Notes: generated from the letters alone by a model not told the origin. DNA of 64,000 nt from Rhodobacter maris (GCF_900217815.1 NZ_OBMT01000007.1:62001-126000), one strand, 5' to 3'; counted from the first letter of the stretch, positions 44,570-53,668 are shown. Numbers and translations: made by a program.

Positions 44570-46168
44570 ATGAATTCACCCCTCACCCTTCCCAAGGCTT
44601 TCGCTCTGGCGGCGCTGATGGCCTGCACCGCGCCCGTGGCGCTGTTTGCGGGAACGCCGGCCGATACGCTGGTGCTGGCCGATGCGATCGACGATATCGT
44701 CTCCATCGACCCGGCCGAGGCCTTCGAATTTTCGGGCACCGACCTCAATAACAACCTCTATGACACGCTGGTGGAACTCGATCCGGCGGAATCGGGCAAG
44801 ATGGTGCCGGGGCTCGCGGAGAGCTGGTCGCTCGCCGATGACGGCGTGACCTATACGTTCAAAATGCGCCCGGGCGTGACCTTCTCCTCGGGCAACCCGG
44901 TCACTGCCGAGGCTGCGGCCGCCTCGCTCAAGCGGGTGGTCATGATGGACAAGACCCCCGCCTTCATCCTCACCCAGTTCGGGCTCTCGAAGGATAATAT
45001 CGAGGAAACGATCCGCGCCGAGGGCGACACGGTCATCCTCAAGACCGACAAACCCTATGCGCCGAGCTTCGTTTACAACTGCCTCACCGCGGGCGTGGCC
45101 GAAATCGTCGATGTGAAGACGGTGATGGAGCATGAAGTTGATGGCGACATGGGCAATGCCTGGCTGCAGTCGAACTCGGCGGGCACCGGCGCCTATGTGC
45201 TGAAGAGCTTCAAGCCGAGCGAAGGCTATGTGCTTGAGCGGCGCGAGGGCCACTGGCGCGGCGATGCGCCGATGAAATACGTCATGATGCGCCATATTCC
45301 CGAGGGCGCGACCGAGCGGCTGCTGATCGAGAAGGGCGATATCGACATCGGCCGTGAGATGACGCCGATCGACATCGCCGGTGTCGAGGGCAACCCCGAT
45401 GTCACCGTGCAGGGGGACGTCGGCGGGCAGATCTACTACCTCGCGATGAACCAGAAAGTGCCGGAGCTGACCAACCCGAAAGTGCTTGAGGCGATGCGCT
45501 GGGCGGTGGATTACAAGGGCATGACCGACACGATCCTGAAGGGTCAGTGGGTGGTGCATCAGGCCTTCCTGCCGCAAGGCTTTTTGGGCGCGCTGGACGA
45601 GACGCCCTATCACCTCGATCTCGACAAGGCGAAGGCGCTTCTGGCCGAGTCGGGCGTGACGCTGCCGCTCAACCTCTCGCTCACCGTGCGCAACAACCAA
45701 GAACGCATGGATATTGCGCAATCGGTGCAGAACACCTTCGGCCAGATCGGCATCAACGTGACGCTCGATGTGGGCGACGGCAAGCAAGTGCTTGAAAAGT
45801 ATCGCGCGCGTCAGCATCAGATCACGCTGCAGACCTGGGGCCCGGATTATCCCGACCCGCAGACCAACGCCTCGACCTTCGCGGAAAACCCCGACAACTC
45901 GGACGAGGCGAAGGCCACGGGCTATCTCGCCTGGCGTACCGCCTGGGATCCGGGTGCAATGGGCGCGATGGCGGAGGCCGCGGTGCGCGAAGTCGATACC
46001 GCCAAGCGTGCCGCGATGTATGAGGACATGCAGCGCACCCACCGCGACACTTCCGCTTTCGTGCTGATGTTCCAGCAGGCGCGGCAGGATGCGATGCGGG
46101 CGAACGTCAAGGGCTTCTATGCCGGTGGCGCGACCGATTCCGCCACCTACTGGACCGTGACGAAGTAA
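44570..46168 (+). CDS. Dipeptide/oligopeptide ABC transporter substrate-binding protein
   Basis: A 532-residue SBP_bac_5 protein. Signal peptide at 1-25 (LALAALMACTAPVALFAG). Family blocks: DPAEAFEFSGTDLNNNLYDTLVEL, GLAESWSLADDGVTYTFKMRPGVTFSSGNPVTAE and TLQTWGPDYPDPQTNASTFAENPDN, all read here in part. It delivers peptides to the permease encoded next. 160 bp of promoter region lie upstream, with GGGAGT ahead of the ATG. Heads a five-gene transporter operon plus a dipeptidase gene, so a short peptide is the likely ligand. Confidence 0.9.
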   Translation: MNSPLTLPKAFALAALMACTAPVALFAGTPADTLVLADAIDDIVSIDPAEAFEFSGTDLNNNLYDTLVELDPAESGKMVPGLAESWSLADDGVTYTFKMRPGVTFSSGNPVTAEAAAASLKRVVMMDKTPAFILTQFGLSKDNIEETIRAEGDTVILKTDKPYAPSFVYNCLTAGVAEIVDVKTVMEHEVDGDMGNAWLQSNSAGTGAYVLKSFKPSEGYVLERREGHWRGDAPMKYVMMRHIPEGATERLLIEKGDIDIGREMTPIDIAGVEGNPDVTVQGDVGGQIYYLAMNQKVPELTNPKVLEAMRWAVDYKGMTDTILKGQWVVHQAFLPQGFLGALDETPYHLDLDKAKALLAESGVTLPLNLSLTVRNNQERMDIAQSVQNTFGQIGINVTLDVGDGKQVLEKYRARQHQITLQTWGPDYPDPQTNASTFAENPDNSDEAKATGYLAWRTAWDPGAMGAMAEAAVREVDTAKRAAMYEDMQRTHRDTSAFVLMFQQARQDAMRANVKGFYAGGATDSATYWTVTK

Positions 46169-46217
46169 GATCCTCCCGCCGCGCGGTCTTTGGGCTGCGC
46201 GGCGGGGCCATCCCCTC

Positions 46218-47279
46218 ATGGCAGTTTCCGAACTCTCCCTCCCCGCTCGCCTGACCGAGCTTTTCCGCCGCATCGCCGGCGGGCTCGTCACTCTTGCCAT
46301 CACCCTTCTGGGCCTGTTGCTCGTCACCTTCATCATCGGCCGCGTCGTGCCGATCGACCCGGTTCTGTCGATCGTGGGCGAACGCGCGACCCAGGCGCAA
46401 TATGACGCCGCGCGCGAGGCGCTTGGCCTCGATACGCCACTTTGGCAACAATTCTGGATCTATGTCCGCGATGCGGTGCAGGGCGATCTGGGCCGGTCGA
46501 TCCGCACGCAACAGCCGGTCCTGACCGAGATCACCCGCCGCTTCCCCGCCACGCTCGAACTCGCCACGCTCGGCACGATCATCGGGGTCATTCTGGGCGT
46601 GCCCGCGGGCGTGCTTGCCGCCACCCGGCCGGGCTCGATCTCGGACCAGATCGTCCGCCTCGTCGGCCTTGTCGGCTATTCGATGCCGGTATTCTGGCTC
46701 GGTCTCATTGGCCTTCTTATCTTCTACGGCGAGCTTGGCTGGGTCGGCGGCCCGGGCCGTCTCGACCCCTCCTATGACATGATGCTCGAATTCACGATGA
46801 CGCGCTACACCGGCGCGATCTTGATCGATTCCGCGCTCAACGGCGCCTGGGACGTATTTGCCAATGCGCTCACCCATATCGTGCTCCCGGCAGGGCTTCT
46901 GGGTTACGTTTCAATGGCCTACATCAGCCGGATGACGCGCAGTTTCATGCTGGGCGAGTTGAGCCAGGAATATATCACCACCGCCCGCGTCAAGGGTATG
47001 CCGGAATGGCGGGTGATCTGGGTGCATGCGATGCGCAACGTCTCGGTGCCGCTGATCACCGTTGTGGCGCTTTCCTATGCCTATCTGCTCGAAGGTTCGG
47101 TGCTGACCGAAACGATTTTCGCCTGGCCGGGGCTCGGCAGCTATATCACCGATGCGCTCTTTGCCGCAGATATGCCCGCGGTGCTGGGCGGCACGGTGGT
47201 GGTGGGCGTCGCCTTCGTGACGCTCAACATGGCGTCGGACCTGCTCTACCGCCTCGTTGATCCGAGGGCGCGCACATGA
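46218..47279 (+). CDS. Peptide ABC transporter permease (DppB-type)
   Basis: A 353-residue inner-membrane permease with about six helices. It has VTFIIGRVVPIDPVLSIVGERAT at the N-terminus, typical of DppB/OppB, a binding-protein-dependent transport EAA loop in YITTARVKGMPEWRVIWVHAMRN, and the ending GLGSYITDALFAADMPAVLGGT. Overlaps the next permease gene by 4 bp. The first of the two permease subunits. Confidence 0.92.
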   Translation: MAVSELSLPARLTELFRRIAGGLVTLAITLLGLLLVTFIIGRVVPIDPVLSIVGERATQAQYDAAREALGLDTPLWQQFWIYVRDAVQGDLGRSIRTQQPVLTEITRRFPATLELATLGTIIGVILGVPAGVLAATRPGSISDQIVRLVGLVGYSMPVFWLGLIGLLIFYGELGWVGGPGRLDPSYDMMLEFTMTRYTGAILIDSALNGAWDVFANALTHIVLPAGLLGYVSMAYISRMTRSFMLGELSQEYITTARVKGMPEWRVIWVHAMRNVSVPLITVVALSYAYLLEGSVLTETIFAWPGLGSYITDALFAADMPAVLGGTVVVGVAFVTLNMASDLLYRLVDPRART

Positions 47280-48184
47280 CCCAGACCCTTTCGCAATGGC
47301 TCACCGATCCCTCGCCCTCGTCGCGGGCGCAGGCGCGCATCGGGCAGGCCTGGCTGGCCTGGCTCCGGCTCAGGCGCAACCATCTTGCAATGCTCGGGCT
47401 CGCCATCATTGTGCTTTTGTGCGCGATGGCCGCCTTCGCGCCGCTTTTTGCCACGCATGACCCGTTCACCCAGAACCTCGGCCAGCGGCTCTTGCCGCCG
47501 GGCACGCCGGGGCATTGGCTCGGCACCGATGATTTTGGCCGCGATATCTGGTCTCGCATCGTCTATGGCGCGCGCATCACGCTTTATATCATCGCCCTTG
47601 TGGCCGTGACCGCGCCGGTGATCGGCCTCGCCATCGGTACCGTGGCGGGCTATTTCGGCGGCATCGTCGATACCGTGCTGATGCGCATCACCGATATCTT
47701 CCTTGCCTTCCCGCGGCTCATTCTGGCGCTCGCGCTTGTCGCCGTGCTGGGGCCGGGGATCGTCAATGCCGTGCTTGCGATCGCGCTGACCGCATGGCCG
47801 CCCTATGCCCGTGTGGCACGCGCCGAAACGCTCACCGTGCGCAATTCGGACTATATCGCCGCGGTGCGGCTGCAGGGCGCCGGAGCCGGGCGGATCATCT
47901 GGGGCCATGTCATGCCGATGTGCCTGCCCTCGGTGATCATCCGCGTCACGCTCGACATGGCGGGGGTGATCCTGATCGCCGCGGGCCTTGGCTTTCTCGG
48001 CCTTGGCGTGCAGCCGCCGCTTCCCGAATGGGGTCTGATGATCTCTTCGGGGCGCAAGTTCCTGTTCGAGCAATGGTGGGTGGCCACCATGCCGGGCCTC
48101 GCGATCTTCCTTGTGTCGCTCGGCTTCAACCTTCTGGGCGATGGTCTGCGCGACGTGCTTGACCCGCGGAGTGCCTCGCGATGA
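47276..48184 (+). CDS. Peptide ABC transporter permease (DppC-type)
   Basis: A 302-residue permease. The start has the DppC/OppC N-terminal pattern RLRRNHLAMLGLAIIVLLCAMAAFAPLFA, then HWLGTDDFGRDIWSRIVYGARI, the diagnostic DppC box, and the EAA loop YIAAVRLQGAGAGRIIWGHVMPM. It ends PGLAIFLVSLGFNLLGDGLRDVLDPR. Pairs with the upstream DppB-type subunit. ATGA overlaps at both ends. Confidence 0.93.
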   Translation: MTQTLSQWLTDPSPSSRAQARIGQAWLAWLRLRRNHLAMLGLAIIVLLCAMAAFAPLFATHDPFTQNLGQRLLPPGTPGHWLGTDDFGRDIWSRIVYGARITLYIIALVAVTAPVIGLAIGTVAGYFGGIVDTVLMRITDIFLAFPRLILALALVAVLGPGIVNAVLAIALTAWPPYARVARAETLTVRNSDYIAAVRLQGAGAGRIIWGHVMPMCLPSVIIRVTLDMAGVILIAAGLGFLGLGVQPPLPEWGLMISSGRKFLFEQWWVATMPGLAIFLVSLGFNLLGDGLRDVLDPRSASR

Positions 48185-49014
48185 GTTTGCTGGAAATCGA
48201 AAACCTCCGTGTCACCTTTGATACGGAGACGGGCCCGGTTCATGCTGTGCGTGGCGTAAGCTTCAGCCTCGGGCGTGAACGTCTTGGAATTGTGGGGGAA
48301 AGCGGCTCCGGCAAGACCATCACCGGGCGCTCGGTTCTGCGCCTCATCCGCCCGCCGGGGCGGATCGAGGCGGACCGGATGCGCTTTGACGGCATCGACC
48401 TCACGAAGGCCTCGGAAAAGCAGATGCGCGCGTTGCGCGGGCCGCGCCTTGCCATGGTGATGCAAGACCCGAAATACTCGCTCAACCCGGTGATGCGGGT
48501 GGGCGCGCAGCTCATGGAGGGCCTTTTGCGGCGCGACCGGCTTGGCCGGGCGGAGGCGCGCAAAAAGGCGATTGCCGCGCTGGAAGCGGTGCAGATCCGC
48601 GACCCCGAGCGGGTGATGGAGGCCTGGCCGCATGAGCTTTCCGGCGGGATGGGGCAGCGCGTGATGATCGCGATGATGCTGATCCCTGAGCCCGATCTGC
48701 TGATTGCCGACGAGCCCACCTCGGCGCTCGATGTGACGGTGCAGGCGGAGGTGATGGCGATCCTCGACGGGCTCGTGCGCGAGCGCGGCATGGGGCTCAT
48801 CTTCATCAGTCACGATCTGCGCCTTGTGGCGCGGTTTTGCGACCGGGTGCTGGTGATGTATCGCGGCAAGATCGTCGAGGAACTGGCCGCGGGCGATCTG
48901 ATGGAGGCCAAACACCCCTATACGCAGGGGCTTTTGAATTGCTTGCCGCGCATCGGGGGGCCGCGCAAACCCCTGCCGGGGCTCGACCGCACGGGGGACT
49001 GGGCCAATGCGTGA
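48181..49014 (+). CDS. Peptide ABC transporter ATP-binding protein (DppD-type)
   Basis: A 277-residue ATPase. Walker A GESGSGKT, Q loop VMQDPKYSLNPVM, signature LSGGMGQRV, Walker B LLIADEPTSALD and switch His in ISHDLRL. The signature is LSGGM rather than LSGGQ, as often in DppD. It is shorter than typical DppD (about 320), ending after LLNCLPRIGGPRKPLPG, so the C-terminal oligopeptide-transporter extension with the Fe-S cysteines of some members is largely missing. Overlaps the next ATPase gene by 8 bp. Confidence 0.91.
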   Translation: MSLLEIENLRVTFDTETGPVHAVRGVSFSLGRERLGIVGESGSGKTITGRSVLRLIRPPGRIEADRMRFDGIDLTKASEKQMRALRGPRLAMVMQDPKYSLNPVMRVGAQLMEGLLRRDRLGRAEARKKAIAALEAVQIRDPERVMEAWPHELSGGMGQRVMIAMMLIPEPDLLIADEPTSALDVTVQAEVMAILDGLVRERGMGLIFISHDLRLVARFCDRVLVMYRGKIVEELAAGDLMEAKHPYTQGLLNCLPRIGGPRKPLPGLDRTGDWANA

Positions 49015-49795
49015 TGTGATCGAATCTGATTTCATCGAGATCGACAACCTTTCCGTCACCTTCGAGGCGAAGGGGCGGCGCGTGCATGCGGTGCAGAATG
49101 TCAGCCTTTCGGTCGGCGCCAAGCAGAGCTTTGGCCTTGTGGGCGAAAGCGGCTCGGGCAAATCCACCATTCTGCGTGCGATCTGCGGGCTGGCGCCTGT
49201 GTCCGGCGGCGCGATCCGCATCGCTGGAGAGCCCGTGAATACGCGCAACGCCAAGGCCTTTGCGAGCCGGGTGCAGATGGTGTTCCAGGACCCCTATGCG
49301 AGCCTGCATCCGCGCCACACCATTGACCGCACGCTCTCCGAGCCGCTCGCGATCCATGGCATCAAGGGCACCGATGCCCGCGTTGTGCGCGCGCTTGAGG
49401 ATGTGGGCCTGCCCGCCTCCTTCCGCTTCCGCTATCCGCACCAGCTTTCGGGCGGGCAGCGCCAGCGCGTGGCGATTGCCCGCGCGCTGATGCTTGAGCC
49501 CGAGATCCTGCTTCTGGACGAGCCCACCTCGGCGCTTGATGCCTCGGTGCAGGCAGAGGTGCTCAACCTGCTCAACCGGCTGCGCGCCGAGCATGGTTTG
49601 ACATTTTTGATGGTCAGCCATGATCTTGCGGTTATCGACCATATGTGCGACCGCATCCTTGTCATGCAGCACGGCCGCGCCGTCGAAGAGCTGGCCCGCG
49701 AAGACCTCGCCTCCGCGCGCATGAAGACCGAGTATGCCCGCAACCTGTTCGCGGCTTCCGCCGACCGGATGTTGGGCGCCACTTCAAAGGACTGA
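49007..49795 (+). CDS. Peptide ABC transporter ATP-binding protein (DppF-type)
   Basis: A 262-residue ATPase. Walker A GESGSGKS, Q loop VFQDPYASLHPRHTIDRTLSEPL (the YxSLxPR form of DppF/OppF), signature LSGGQRQR, Walker B LLLDEPTSALD and SHDLAVI. Works as the partner of the DppD-type subunit. It ends 2 nt before the membrane dipeptidase start, so peptide uptake and cleavage are co-transcribed. Confidence 0.92.
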   Translation: MRDVIESDFIEIDNLSVTFEAKGRRVHAVQNVSLSVGAKQSFGLVGESGSGKSTILRAICGLAPVSGGAIRIAGEPVNTRNAKAFASRVQMVFQDPYASLHPRHTIDRTLSEPLAIHGIKGTDARVVRALEDVGLPASFRFRYPHQLSGGQRQRVAIARALMLEPEILLLDEPTSALDASVQAEVLNLLNRLRAEHGLTFLMVSHDLAVIDHMCDRILVMQHGRAVEELAREDLASARMKTEYARNLFAASADRMLGATSKD

Positions 49796-49797
49796 AA

Positions 49798-50856
49798 ATG
49801 ATCCCCGTGTTCGACGGCCACAACGACCTTCTGTTGCGGCTTCTGGAGGCGCCCGAGCGGCGCGAAACGATCTGGCTCACCGGTGAGGGGAAAGGCCAGC
49901 TTGATCTGCCGCGGATGCAGGCGGGCGGCTTTGCGGGGGGCTTCTTCGCGATCTATCTGCCCTCGCCGGCGTCGCATGACGATGCCGATCTGATGGCGCA
50001 GATGGAAAACCCGCCCTATGCGCTGCCGCTGCCCGACGCGATTCCCTTCTCTGATGCGCTCGCGCCCGCCATCGCCGCGGCGGGTCACATGCTCTGGATG
50101 GAGCGCGCAGCCAAGGGCGCTTTCCGCATTTGCCGCACCGGGGCGGAGGTGCGCGCGGCACTCAAGGAGGGGGTGATCGCGGGCATCATGCATATGGAGG
50201 GCGCCGAGGCGATCGATGAAAGCCTTGATACGCTTCATGTGTTCCATGCGATGGGGCTGCGCTCGCTCGGGCCGGTCTGGTCGCGCCCGACGCTCTTTGG
50301 CCATGGCGTGCCCTTTGCCTACCCGTCCTCGCCCGATACCGGGCCGGGGCTCACCGATGCGGGCAAGCGGCTTGTGAAGGAATGCAACGCGCTCAAGGTG
50401 ATGATCGACCTGAGCCATCTCAACGAGAAGGGCTTTGACGATGTGGCCGCGCTCTCCGATGCGCCGCTCGTGGCCACGCATTCGAACGTGCATGCGCTTT
50501 GCGCATCGTCGCGCAACCTCACCGACCGCCAGCTCGACATGATCCGCGAAAGCCGCGGCATGGTGGGGTTGAACTATGCGGTGGGCTTCCTGACCGAGAC
50601 TGGCATCAAGGATCCGGCCTGCGGCTGGGCGCCGATGCTGCGCCACCTCGATTACCTGATCGAGCGGTTAGGCGAGGATCACGTCGGCCTTGGCTCGGAT
50701 TTTGACGGCGCCGAAATTCCCGCGGTGCTGGGCGATGTCGCGGGGCTGCAGGGGCTTGTTGAGGCGATGCAGGCGCATGGCTATGGCGAGGCGCTGGTGC
50801 GCAAGATCGCGCATGAGAACTGGTGTTCGCTGATCGAGCGCACGCTCGGCGCCTGA
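49798..50856 (+). CDS. Membrane dipeptidase (peptidase M19, renal dipeptidase family)
   Basis: A 352-residue M19 zinc dipeptidase. FDGHNDLLLRL gives the His-x-Asp ligand pair, GIMHMEGAEAID the bridging Glu, VATHSNVHALC and HLDYLIERLGEDHVGLGSDFDGA the later His and Asp ligands. The enzymes cut dipeptides including those with D-residues. No signal peptide, so it probably works in the cytoplasm on peptides brought in by the transporter encoded upstream. The start is the ATG 2 nt after the ATPase gene, with AAAGGA ahead. Confidence 0.9.
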   Translation: MIPVFDGHNDLLLRLLEAPERRETIWLTGEGKGQLDLPRMQAGGFAGGFFAIYLPSPASHDDADLMAQMENPPYALPLPDAIPFSDALAPAIAAAGHMLWMERAAKGAFRICRTGAEVRAALKEGVIAGIMHMEGAEAIDESLDTLHVFHAMGLRSLGPVWSRPTLFGHGVPFAYPSSPDTGPGLTDAGKRLVKECNALKVMIDLSHLNEKGFDDVAALSDAPLVATHSNVHALCASSRNLTDRQLDMIRESRGMVGLNYAVGFLTETGIKDPACGWAPMLRHLDYLIERLGEDHVGLGSDFDGAEIPAVLGDVAGLQGLVEAMQAHGYGEALVRKIAHENWCSLIERTLGA

Positions 50857-50874
50857 GCCAAACCGCGCGCAAAG

Positions 50875-50909
50875 AAAAACCGCCGGTCTCGCAAAAGACC
50901 GGCGGTTTT
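50875..50909. terminator. Bidirectional terminator between dipeptidase and acetate kinase genes
   Basis: AAAACCGCCGGTCT (50876-50889) pairs perfectly with AGACCGGCGGTTTT (50896-50909) over CGCAAA. A and T runs at both sides let it stop transcription from either convergent gene. Confidence 0.9.
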
Positions 50910-50925
50910 GATTTTGCCAAGGCGC

Positions 50926-52164
50926 TCACTCGGCGGCGAGGCGGGGGCTTTCTTCCTGCATCGCCGCCACGCCGGGCCGGGTCAGGGCGACGGTGTCGAT
51001 CGCGATCATCCGTTCTTCGTCTGTCGGCACGACCAGCGTGGCCACCCGCGCGCCCGCGGCGGAGATGTTCGGATCGCCGCCGCGCGCGGCGGCATTGAGC
51101 CGCGGGTCGATCTCGATCCCCAAAAAGCCTATGTCGGCACAGATACGCGCCCGGATCTCGGCGCTGTTCTCGCCGATGCCTGCGGTGAAGACGAGCGCAT
51201 CTATACCGCCCATCGCGGCGGCATAGGCGCCAATCGTCTTGCGGATCTGATAGGTGAAGACCTCAAGCGCGAGCTGGCAGCGGGTGTTGCCTTTTTCGGC
51301 GGCGGTACAGATCTCGCGCATGTCATTGGAAAGGCCGGAAAGGCCCAGAAGCCCGCTCTTGCGATAGCAGATTTCCTCGACTTGATCGAGGCTCATGCCA
51401 AGCTCCTTGACAAGGTGGAAAATGATCGCCGGGTCAAAATCGCCCGCCCGCGTGCCCATCGCCACGCCGCTGAACGTGCCAAAGCCGATCGTCGTATCGA
51501 CCGATTTGCCGCCATCGATTGCATCGAGTGTAACGCCGTTGCCAAGGTGGCACACGACCATCGACAGCGCCTCGATCGGACGGTTGAGCAGCTCGGCGGC
51601 GGTTTGGCTCACATAGCGGCAGGAAGTGCCGTGAAAGCCGTAGCGGCGGATACCATGAGCCGTGCTGAGCTCGAACGGCAGCGCATAGAGATGCGCCTTG
51701 GGCGGCACGGTCTGGTGAAAGGCAGTGTCGAAAACGGCGACATTGGGCGCGCCGGGGAAGGCGCGCCGGGCCTCTTCGATGCCGACAATATTGGCGGGGT
51801 TGTGGAGCGGTGCGAAATGGGCGCAATCGTGCAGCGCCTGGATGACGCAATCGTCCACAAGGACCGAACCGAAGAAAATCGCGCCGCCATGCACCACGCG
51901 GTGACCGATGGCGGTGATCGCGCCGGGGCATTCCAGCACGCCATATTCGGGCGACAGGAGCGCCTCCATCATCACCCCGAAGGCGTCATGGTGATTTGCG
52001 GTCTCGGAATGGCGCCGCTCGCCGCGGCGACCGACGAAATGCTCGGCATAGCCCTCGGGCTCACCGATCTTTGCAACGATGCCGGAGGCGAGAACCTTTG
52101 CCAGATCAGGGGTATAGAGCTGATATTTGAGGCTGGAACTGCCGCAGTTGATGATCAGGATCAT
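50926..52164 (-). CDS. ackA: Acetate/propionate kinase
   Basis: A 412-residue kinase of the acetate kinase family. ILIINCGSSSLKYQL is the N-terminal phosphate-binding block, AIGHRVVHGGAIFFGS holds the family His-Gly-Gly and catalytic Arg region, DTAFHQTVP, RYGFHGTSCRYVS, VVCHLGNGVT and VFTAGIGENSAEIR follow. It makes ATP from acyl phosphate. No other phosphotransacetylase gene lies nearby; the PduL-type enzyme in the microcompartment operon to the right would supply its substrate, so propionyl phosphate is a likely natural one. Co-directional with the membrane protein gene upstream. AAGGA lies 8 nt before the ATG. Confidence 0.93.
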   Translation of the reverse strand: MILIINCGSSSLKYQLYTPDLAKVLASGIVAKIGEPEGYAEHFVGRRGERRHSETANHHDAFGVMMEALLSPEYGVLECPGAITAIGHRVVHGGAIFFGSVLVDDCVIQALHDCAHFAPLHNPANIVGIEEARRAFPGAPNVAVFDTAFHQTVPPKAHLYALPFELSTAHGIRRYGFHGTSCRYVSQTAAELLNRPIEALSMVVCHLGNGVTLDAIDGGKSVDTTIGFGTFSGVAMGTRAGDFDPAIIFHLVKELGMSLDQVEEICYRKSGLLGLSGLSNDMREICTAAEKGNTRCQLALEVFTYQIRKTIGAYAAAMGGIDALVFTAGIGENSAEIRARICADIGFLGIEIDPRLNAAARGGDPNISAAGARVATLVVPTDEERMIAIDTVALTRPGVAAMQEESPRLAAE

Positions 52165-52176
52165 GGGGATTTCCTT

Positions 52177-52215
52177 GTCGGTCGATGGGGTCGGTCGGTG
52201 GGGTCGGTCGGGGGG
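52177..52215. repeat. 13-bp tandem triplet before ackA
   Basis: Three head-to-tail copies: GTCGGTCGATGGG (52177-52189), GTCGGTCGGTGGG (52190-52202) and GTCGGTCGGGGGG (52203-52215), two mismatches in all. They lie 13 to 51 bp before the ackA ATG, just ahead of its ribosome site. Confidence 0.9.
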
Positions 52216-52299
52216 AGATGCGGCCGCGGGGGCGTCCGCCGGGAAGTCCTGGACGGCGCGGCACCGAAGCGTCGCGCCGTCTGGGGTCGGGTCGGGGCC

Positions 52300-52315
52300 G
52301 GCCGGAGGTCCGGCC
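52300..52315. repeat. Hairpin in the membrane protein-ackA spacer
   Basis: GGCCGGA-GG-TCCGGCC is a perfect inverted repeat 9 bp past the membrane protein stop. Without a T run it is more likely an mRNA-stabilising or partial stop element between the two leftward genes. Confidence 0.55.
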
Positions 52316-52323
52316 CTGCCGGG

Positions 52324-53235
52324 TCAGACCGGAAGCGGGATCAGGGCCCAGAAGCCGAGGAAGCTCAGCAGGTTGACGGCAAAGGTCATGACCGCGATCG
52401 CGCAGGCCGGCGGGTCGATATGGGTGTCGCCATGGCACAGGAAGGCGCGGGCGAAGAACTCACCGAGGAAGGCCGAGAGGATGCCGATCACCGCGCCCCA
52501 GATCACGCTGCCGGAGGCGACGCCCGCGAGGGCTGCGGGCAGCATGATGTGGTGCGAGACGGGGGTAAGCACACCCAGCGTCAGGAACAGAAGGCTCGAG
52601 GCCGCGATGCCGAAGGCCAGAAGCGCGCCGGGCACACCATGGGTCACGCCGAGCCAGCCGCCAAGGAGCCCGCCGCCAAGCCCGATCACCACGATCTGCG
52701 CGAAGCTCGACTGGAACACCAGCCATTTGGTGGCGTCGGTCGGGTGGAAGAAGCCACGGCCCGGATCGGCCTTGCCGCAAAGCCCGCAGGTGCCCCACAG
52801 GAAGCGCGCGATAAAGGCGGAGATCACCACGCCAACGGCCGGAAGGTCGCTGAAGGCGAGGCCCGGGCCGAAGCTCGGAACAAAGGTGAGCGCCCAGAAG
52901 ATCAGATAGCCGACCACGCCGAACACGCCGCCCACAAGGAGCACGTCCGGGCTGTTGAGCCCCATGCCCGCGGTGACGATGTTGCGCCCGCTATCAAGCT
53001 TGCCCTTCTTGGCGGCATAGGCGGCGGCGGCCACGCCCGCAGCAAAGCCGCCCGTGTGCGGGCCAAAGGCGCCAAAGGGGATGCCGAAGAAATCGGTGGC
53101 CTCGGGGGCGACTGCCATCTGGATCGCCACGCCGATCATCGTCAGGAAGCCGACGAAGGTGAAAGCCGGGAGCGCACCGATTGCGGCCCCGAATATACCG
53201 CCGCCAAAGGCGACGAGCAAACCGAGCAGTGTCAT
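52324..53235 (-). CDS. Unassigned multi-pass membrane protein linked to ackA and microcompartment locus
   Basis: A 303-residue integral membrane protein with eight or nine hydrophobic segments and glycine-rich helices (LLVAFGGGIFGAAIGALPAF; VIGLGGGLLGGWLGV). Two soluble elements stand out: GTCGLCGKADPGRGFFHP near residue 150 and LCHGDTHIDPPACAIAV near residue 272, with conserved-looking Cys, His and Asp. HTGGFAAGVAAAAYAAKKGK is another polar loop. I do not recognise a named transporter family with certainty. Position upstream of ackA and divergent from the microcompartment operon suggests transport of the diol, propanol or propionate, but this is inference. AAGGAGA precedes the ATG. It is the first gene of the leftward unit. 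Confidence 0.6.
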   Translation of the reverse strand: MTLLGLLVAFGGGIFGAAIGALPAFTFVGFLTMIGVAIQMAVAPEATDFFGIPFGAFGPHTGGFAAGVAAAAYAAKKGKLDSGRNIVTAGMGLNSPDVLLVGGVFGVVGYLIFWALTFVPSFGPGLAFSDLPAVGVVISAFIARFLWGTCGLCGKADPGRGFFHPTDATKWLVFQSSFAQIVVIGLGGGLLGGWLGVTHGVPGALLAFGIAASSLLFLTLGVLTPVSHHIMLPAALAGVASGSVIWGAVIGILSAFLGEFFARAFLCHGDTHIDPPACAIAVMTFAVNLLSFLGFWALIPLPV

Positions 53236-53248
53236 TCTGGTCTCCTTG

Positions 53249-53319
53249 TATATCCGGCCGAGCCTGTGGCAATTGAACCGGATGACTCTTGTTTATTACG
53301 AAACCGGATATTTATCCGG
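53249..53319. promoter_or_regulatory. CCGGAT half-site array before the membrane protein gene
   Basis: CCGGATA-TT-TATCCGG (53304-53319) is a perfect palindrome. The same half-site recurs as CCGGAT at 53278-53283 and inverted as TATATCCGG at 53249-53257. TCCGGAGC is also repeated at 53315-53322 and 53327-53334. The array covers the likely promoter of the leftward membrane protein-ackA unit, so it looks like operator sites for an unseen regulator. Confidence 0.55.
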
Positions 53320-53668
53320 AGCCGTTTCCGGAGCGATTTTCCGCAAGGCAAAAGAAACCCGACCGCGAAAACGATGTTCCGCAGATAGTCTCACCCGGGC
53401 CCGATTTTGCGGGATTTCCTCCGATCGCGCCGATGTCGATCAGGCACCAAATTACGCGCGGGCGATCCGGGGGATCAAGATGAGCGGCTTGGCCTTCGCG
53501 GGTAGTTTCTTGACAGGAGGCCGAATCCGCACGGCAGGAATCCGCGCCAGTGGTCATCAAGTATTTGAAGTTAATATTCTAAATTTACAGCGATGCGAGT
53601 CGTCTGTACTCCCGCCGCAGGGCTTGGGGCGCATTTGAGCGCTTTGGAAGCCTCTGGCGCGGTGCGCG

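Noticed and set aside
53461-53595. FnrL box (TTGAT-N4-ATCAA) near the microcompartment promoter
   Set aside because: Only partial ATCAA half-sites are present; no two halves have the required spacing.
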